A stretch of DNA of 64,000 bases from assembly GCA_030531495.1 (NCBI GenBank), contig JAUNNJ010000002.1, positions 1 to 64,000 on the forward strand. Direction: 5' to 3'. The stretch's first letter is position 1. The number at the start of each line of letters is the position of its first letter. A model generated the notes under the pieces. The model saw nothing but the letters and a program-made list of their open reading frames with translations, did no database searches and was not told the DNA's origin. Of this stretch, positions 62,654 to 64,000 are shown piece after piece. The DNA is from Bacteroidales bacterium. Lineage in GTDB: Bacteria > Bacteroidota > Bacteroidia > Bacteroidales > Muribaculaceae. The position numbers and the translations under genes are program-made.

Positions 62654-62956
62654 ATGAAAATCAAAGAGATGCTTTCAAAGTTGAGTTTCCGCACAGGTGT
62701 AATCGTGCTTGCGCTTTGTGTGCCCTGCTATATCGCGTCGTTTGCCCAGATGGCCCTCCCGATTTCTGCCACCGCGAAAGGCGTGCTTTGGGTTGTGCTT
62801 TTCGGTATGGCAAAAACTTTCCAGTACGGAGGGCTTGCCATCCTCGGTGTGGAGGGGTGGAAACGCCTCAAAGCCTATTTCAAGAAGGACAAGTCAGGCG
62901 CCGATGCCTCCACTGAAAGCGCCCACGACACCACCAAAGCCACAGAAGAAAAGTAA
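62654..62956 (+). CDS. Small two-helix membrane protein
   Basis: Protein of 100 residues with two hydrophobic helices (GVIVLALCVPCYIASFAQMALPI and GVLWVVLFGMAKTFQYGGLAILG), then a basic segment and a charged tail (KKDKSGADASTESAHDTTKATEEK). It resembles the small conserved proteins sometimes annotated as transporter suffix domains. That name is from general resemblance and carries no function. The next Met (62669) is an alternative start. A terminator follows. Confidence 0.65.
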   Translation: MKIKEMLSKLSFRTGVIVLALCVPCYIASFAQMALPISATAKGVLWVVLFGMAKTFQYGGLAILGVEGWKRLKAYFKKDKSGADASTESAHDTTKATEEK

Positions 62957-62985
62957 GTTATATCACCACATTGAGTGGAAAGCAA

Positions 62986-63032
62986 GCGTGCCGCCAGACC
63001 CCAAAAGTCTACCGGCACGCATTGTTTTTATT
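62986..63032 (+). terminator. Terminator of small membrane protein gene
   Basis: GCGTGCCG pairs with CGGCACGC across a 19-base loop, then ATTGTTTTTATT. Confidence 0.8.
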
Positions 63033-63043
63033 CATATTTTATG

Positions 63044-63191
63044 CGGTTATTGTGATGACCGAAAATTAGAGAAAAAGGTTATTGTGATGACCGAAAAATG
63101 TGGAAAAACGGTTAACGTAGTAACCGAAAATGCGGGAAATGGGTTATTGAGGTAACCGAAATTGTAAAAATAAAGGTTATTGAGATGACCG
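63044..63191. repeat. Five helically phased palindromes
   Basis: Five copies of GGTTA-N6-TRACC(G), with GG at 63045, 63077, 63110, 63142 and 63175, so spacing is 32, 33, 32, 33 bp, about three DNA turns. Copies 3 and 4 are perfect (GGTTA/TAACC); the others have TGACC. Linkers are A/G-rich and differ. The unequal 32/33 period rules out a coding repeat. A row of operators for one regulator, or a DNA-bending array, is the likeliest reading. Confidence 0.7.
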
Positions 63192-63305
63192 ATTTTGTTT
63201 TTTTGGGGTGAGCGTGTTTGGAAAATTGCGATGGTATGGTGGGTGATTAGCAGTAAGTTGGGATGTGCTGTTTGAATGGGCGTGTATAAAAATACGTGTT
63301 GCGCC

Positions 63306-63336
63306 TTGGCGGGTGAAATAAAATTCACTAACTTTG
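63306..63336 (+). promoter_or_regulatory. Promoter of the FMN-riboswitch transcript
   Basis: TTGG at 63306-63309 and TAACTTTG at 63329-63336 are separated by 19 bases, matching Bacteroidota -33/-7 spacing. It lies 20 bases before the riboswitch. Confidence 0.7.
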
Positions 63337-63355
63337 CAGCCGTAAAAATAATTTA

Positions 63356-63460
63356 TCTTCAGGGCAGGGTGTAATTCCCGACCGGCGGTAAAGTCCGCGA
63401 GCCGAAAGGCCGAACCGTTGCAACTACGGTACCGACAGTGAAAGTCTGGATGGAAGAAGA
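63356..63460 (+). promoter_or_regulatory. FMN riboswitch (RFN element)
   Basis: Contains the hallmarks of the RFN aptamer in order: AGGGCAGGGTGTAATTCCC, GACCGGCGGTAAAGTCCGCG, AGCCGAAAGGCC, and CCGACAGTGAAAGTCTGGATG. TCTTC at the 5' end pairs with GAAGA at the 3' end to close P1. The receptor ATG at 63465 follows directly, so FMN binding probably blocks translation start. No terminator hairpin lies between aptamer and gene. Confidence 0.93.
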
Positions 63461-63464
63461 AACA

Positions 63465-64000
63465 ATGAAAAAGAACATTTTTTTGCTGGGCATGATGATG
63501 TCCGTACCCCTCGTGTATGCAGGAGGCATAGGCGAGAGCGAGTTTGACGGTTCAAACTCTTCAAGTGTGTCGGTAACTGCCGACACCGCAGTGACTCTTC
63601 AGGAGGTGGCAGTTCGTGCAAATTTTTCAAACGAACAAAAAACGCCCCTCAATCTCACAACCCTTTCTCCGCAAGACATTCGGATTCACGCCACCGCCCC
63701 CAACTATGTGGAGGTGATGCAGGGTGTGCCGGGCGTGTATGCCACCGCCTCTACGGGCAACTACGGCGACGCTTCGCTGAATATCCGTGGCTTTAAACAA
63801 GATAATATTGCAATCATGCTCAATGGTATTCCCATCCAGGGCCTTACTTCGGGCTCTATGTATTGGAGCAACTGGATGGGGCTTTCGGATGCCACCTATG
63901 CCATCCAGATTCAGAAGGGAATGGGCAGTTCGATGCTTGCCGACTGTGCGATGGGTGGATTGGTGAATATCATTACCAAGACTTCAAGCGACACCCCTGC
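63465..64000 (+). CDS. TonB-dependent receptor, 5' part (window edge)
   Basis: The first 178 codons of an outer-membrane receptor; the gene runs off the window. A signal peptide (KKNIFLLGMMMSVPLVYAGG) is followed by the TonB-box region (TLQEVAVRAN) and the plug domain: VMQGVPGVYA, GDASLNIRGFKQDNIAIMLNGIPIQ and GSSMLADCAMGGLVNIITK. Because an FMN riboswitch controls it, the cargo is probably riboflavin, FMN or a related flavin. Energy would come from a TonB/ExbB/ExbD complex. Confidence 0.92.
   Translation, partial: MKKNIFLLGMMMSVPLVYAGGIGESEFDGSNSSSVSVTADTAVTLQEVAVRANFSNEQKTPLNLTTLSPQDIRIHATAPNYVEVMQGVPGVYATASTGNYGDASLNIRGFKQDNIAIMLNGIPIQGLTSGSMYWSNWMGLSDATYAIQIQKGMGSSMLADCAMGGLVNIITKTSSDTP

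Noticed and set aside
63044..63191. Possible CRISPR array
   Set aside because: Repeats are short (about 16-18 bases), degenerate and palindromic, with 14-17 base linkers and no cas genes; this does not fit CRISPR repeat and spacer lengths.

Overview
The window is chromosomal DNA from a member of the order Bacteroidales (Bacteroidota). Three things point there. Most genes have a TAnnTTTG-type -7 promoter box a few tens of bases upstream. Many products start with lipoprotein or Sec signals. The family set is typical of gut Bacteroidota: DUF1573 proteins, a Wzi-type outer-membrane protein, a GlsB/GlsA-like glycine-lipid pair, SufB-C-D-S, a TonB-dependent receptor and a secreted GH38. Genus is not decided; Muribaculaceae or Prevotellaceae would fit. 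About 50 genes are supported. No rRNA, tRNA, CRISPR array, integrase or full-length insertion sequence was found.

Layout. 0-8.2 kb: obgE, a serine hydrolase, a CrcB fluoride channel, a TIM-barrel glycosidase-like protein, the threonine catabolic pair kbl/tdh (divergent), glutathione peroxidase. 8.4-17.6 kb: exported GH38 alpha-mannosidase, a polysaccharide deacetylase, an apparently exported nucleobase deaminase, a metallophosphoesterase. 17.7-20.3 kb: hydrolase/cyclophilin-like/AraC operon. 20.4-24.0 kb: five-gene operon DUF1573-DUF1573-meaB-lipoprotein-NUDIX. 24.1-25.2 kb: a lone YhcG-type nuclease between 25-bp direct repeats. 25.4-28.1 kb: a TonB protein with a Cys cluster and a TPR regulator. 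28.6-35.4 kb: tyrS, lipocalin-like lipoprotein, Wzi, two lipid acyltransferases, a polytopic membrane protein. 35.8-39.0 kb: an island with one single-chain restriction-modification gene, inserted at the 3' end of pyrH and bounded by a 50-bp duplication of that 3' end. 39-49.8 kb: pyrH, TPR proteins, a zinc-ribbon protein, manC, GH25 lysozyme, flippase, ruvB, amidase. 50.3-57 kb: large LRR protein, a vWA fusion protein, an NrtR-like NUDIX regulator, a lipoprotein. 57-62 kb: sufBCDS. 62.6-64 kb: a small membrane protein, a phased palindrome array, an FMN riboswitch and the start of a TonB-dependent receptor.

The intergenic DNA is unusually rich in small repeats. One family (at least six loci) carries a hairpin whose two arms change together between copies. 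A second has 21-bp terminal inverted repeats. A third is about 220 bp long. There is also a strongly folded three-branched segment near 12.7 kb and a nested palindrome within the restriction-modification island.

Best candidates for something new: (1) the FMN-riboswitch-controlled outer-membrane receptor preceded by five helically phased palindromes, suggesting regulated flavin uptake; (2) the two small cargo islands (restriction-modification at pyrH, YhcG nuclease at an operon promoter), both bounded by direct repeats and both lacking a recombinase; (3) the folded element at 12.7 kb; (4) the vWA fusion next to an NrtR-like regulator.
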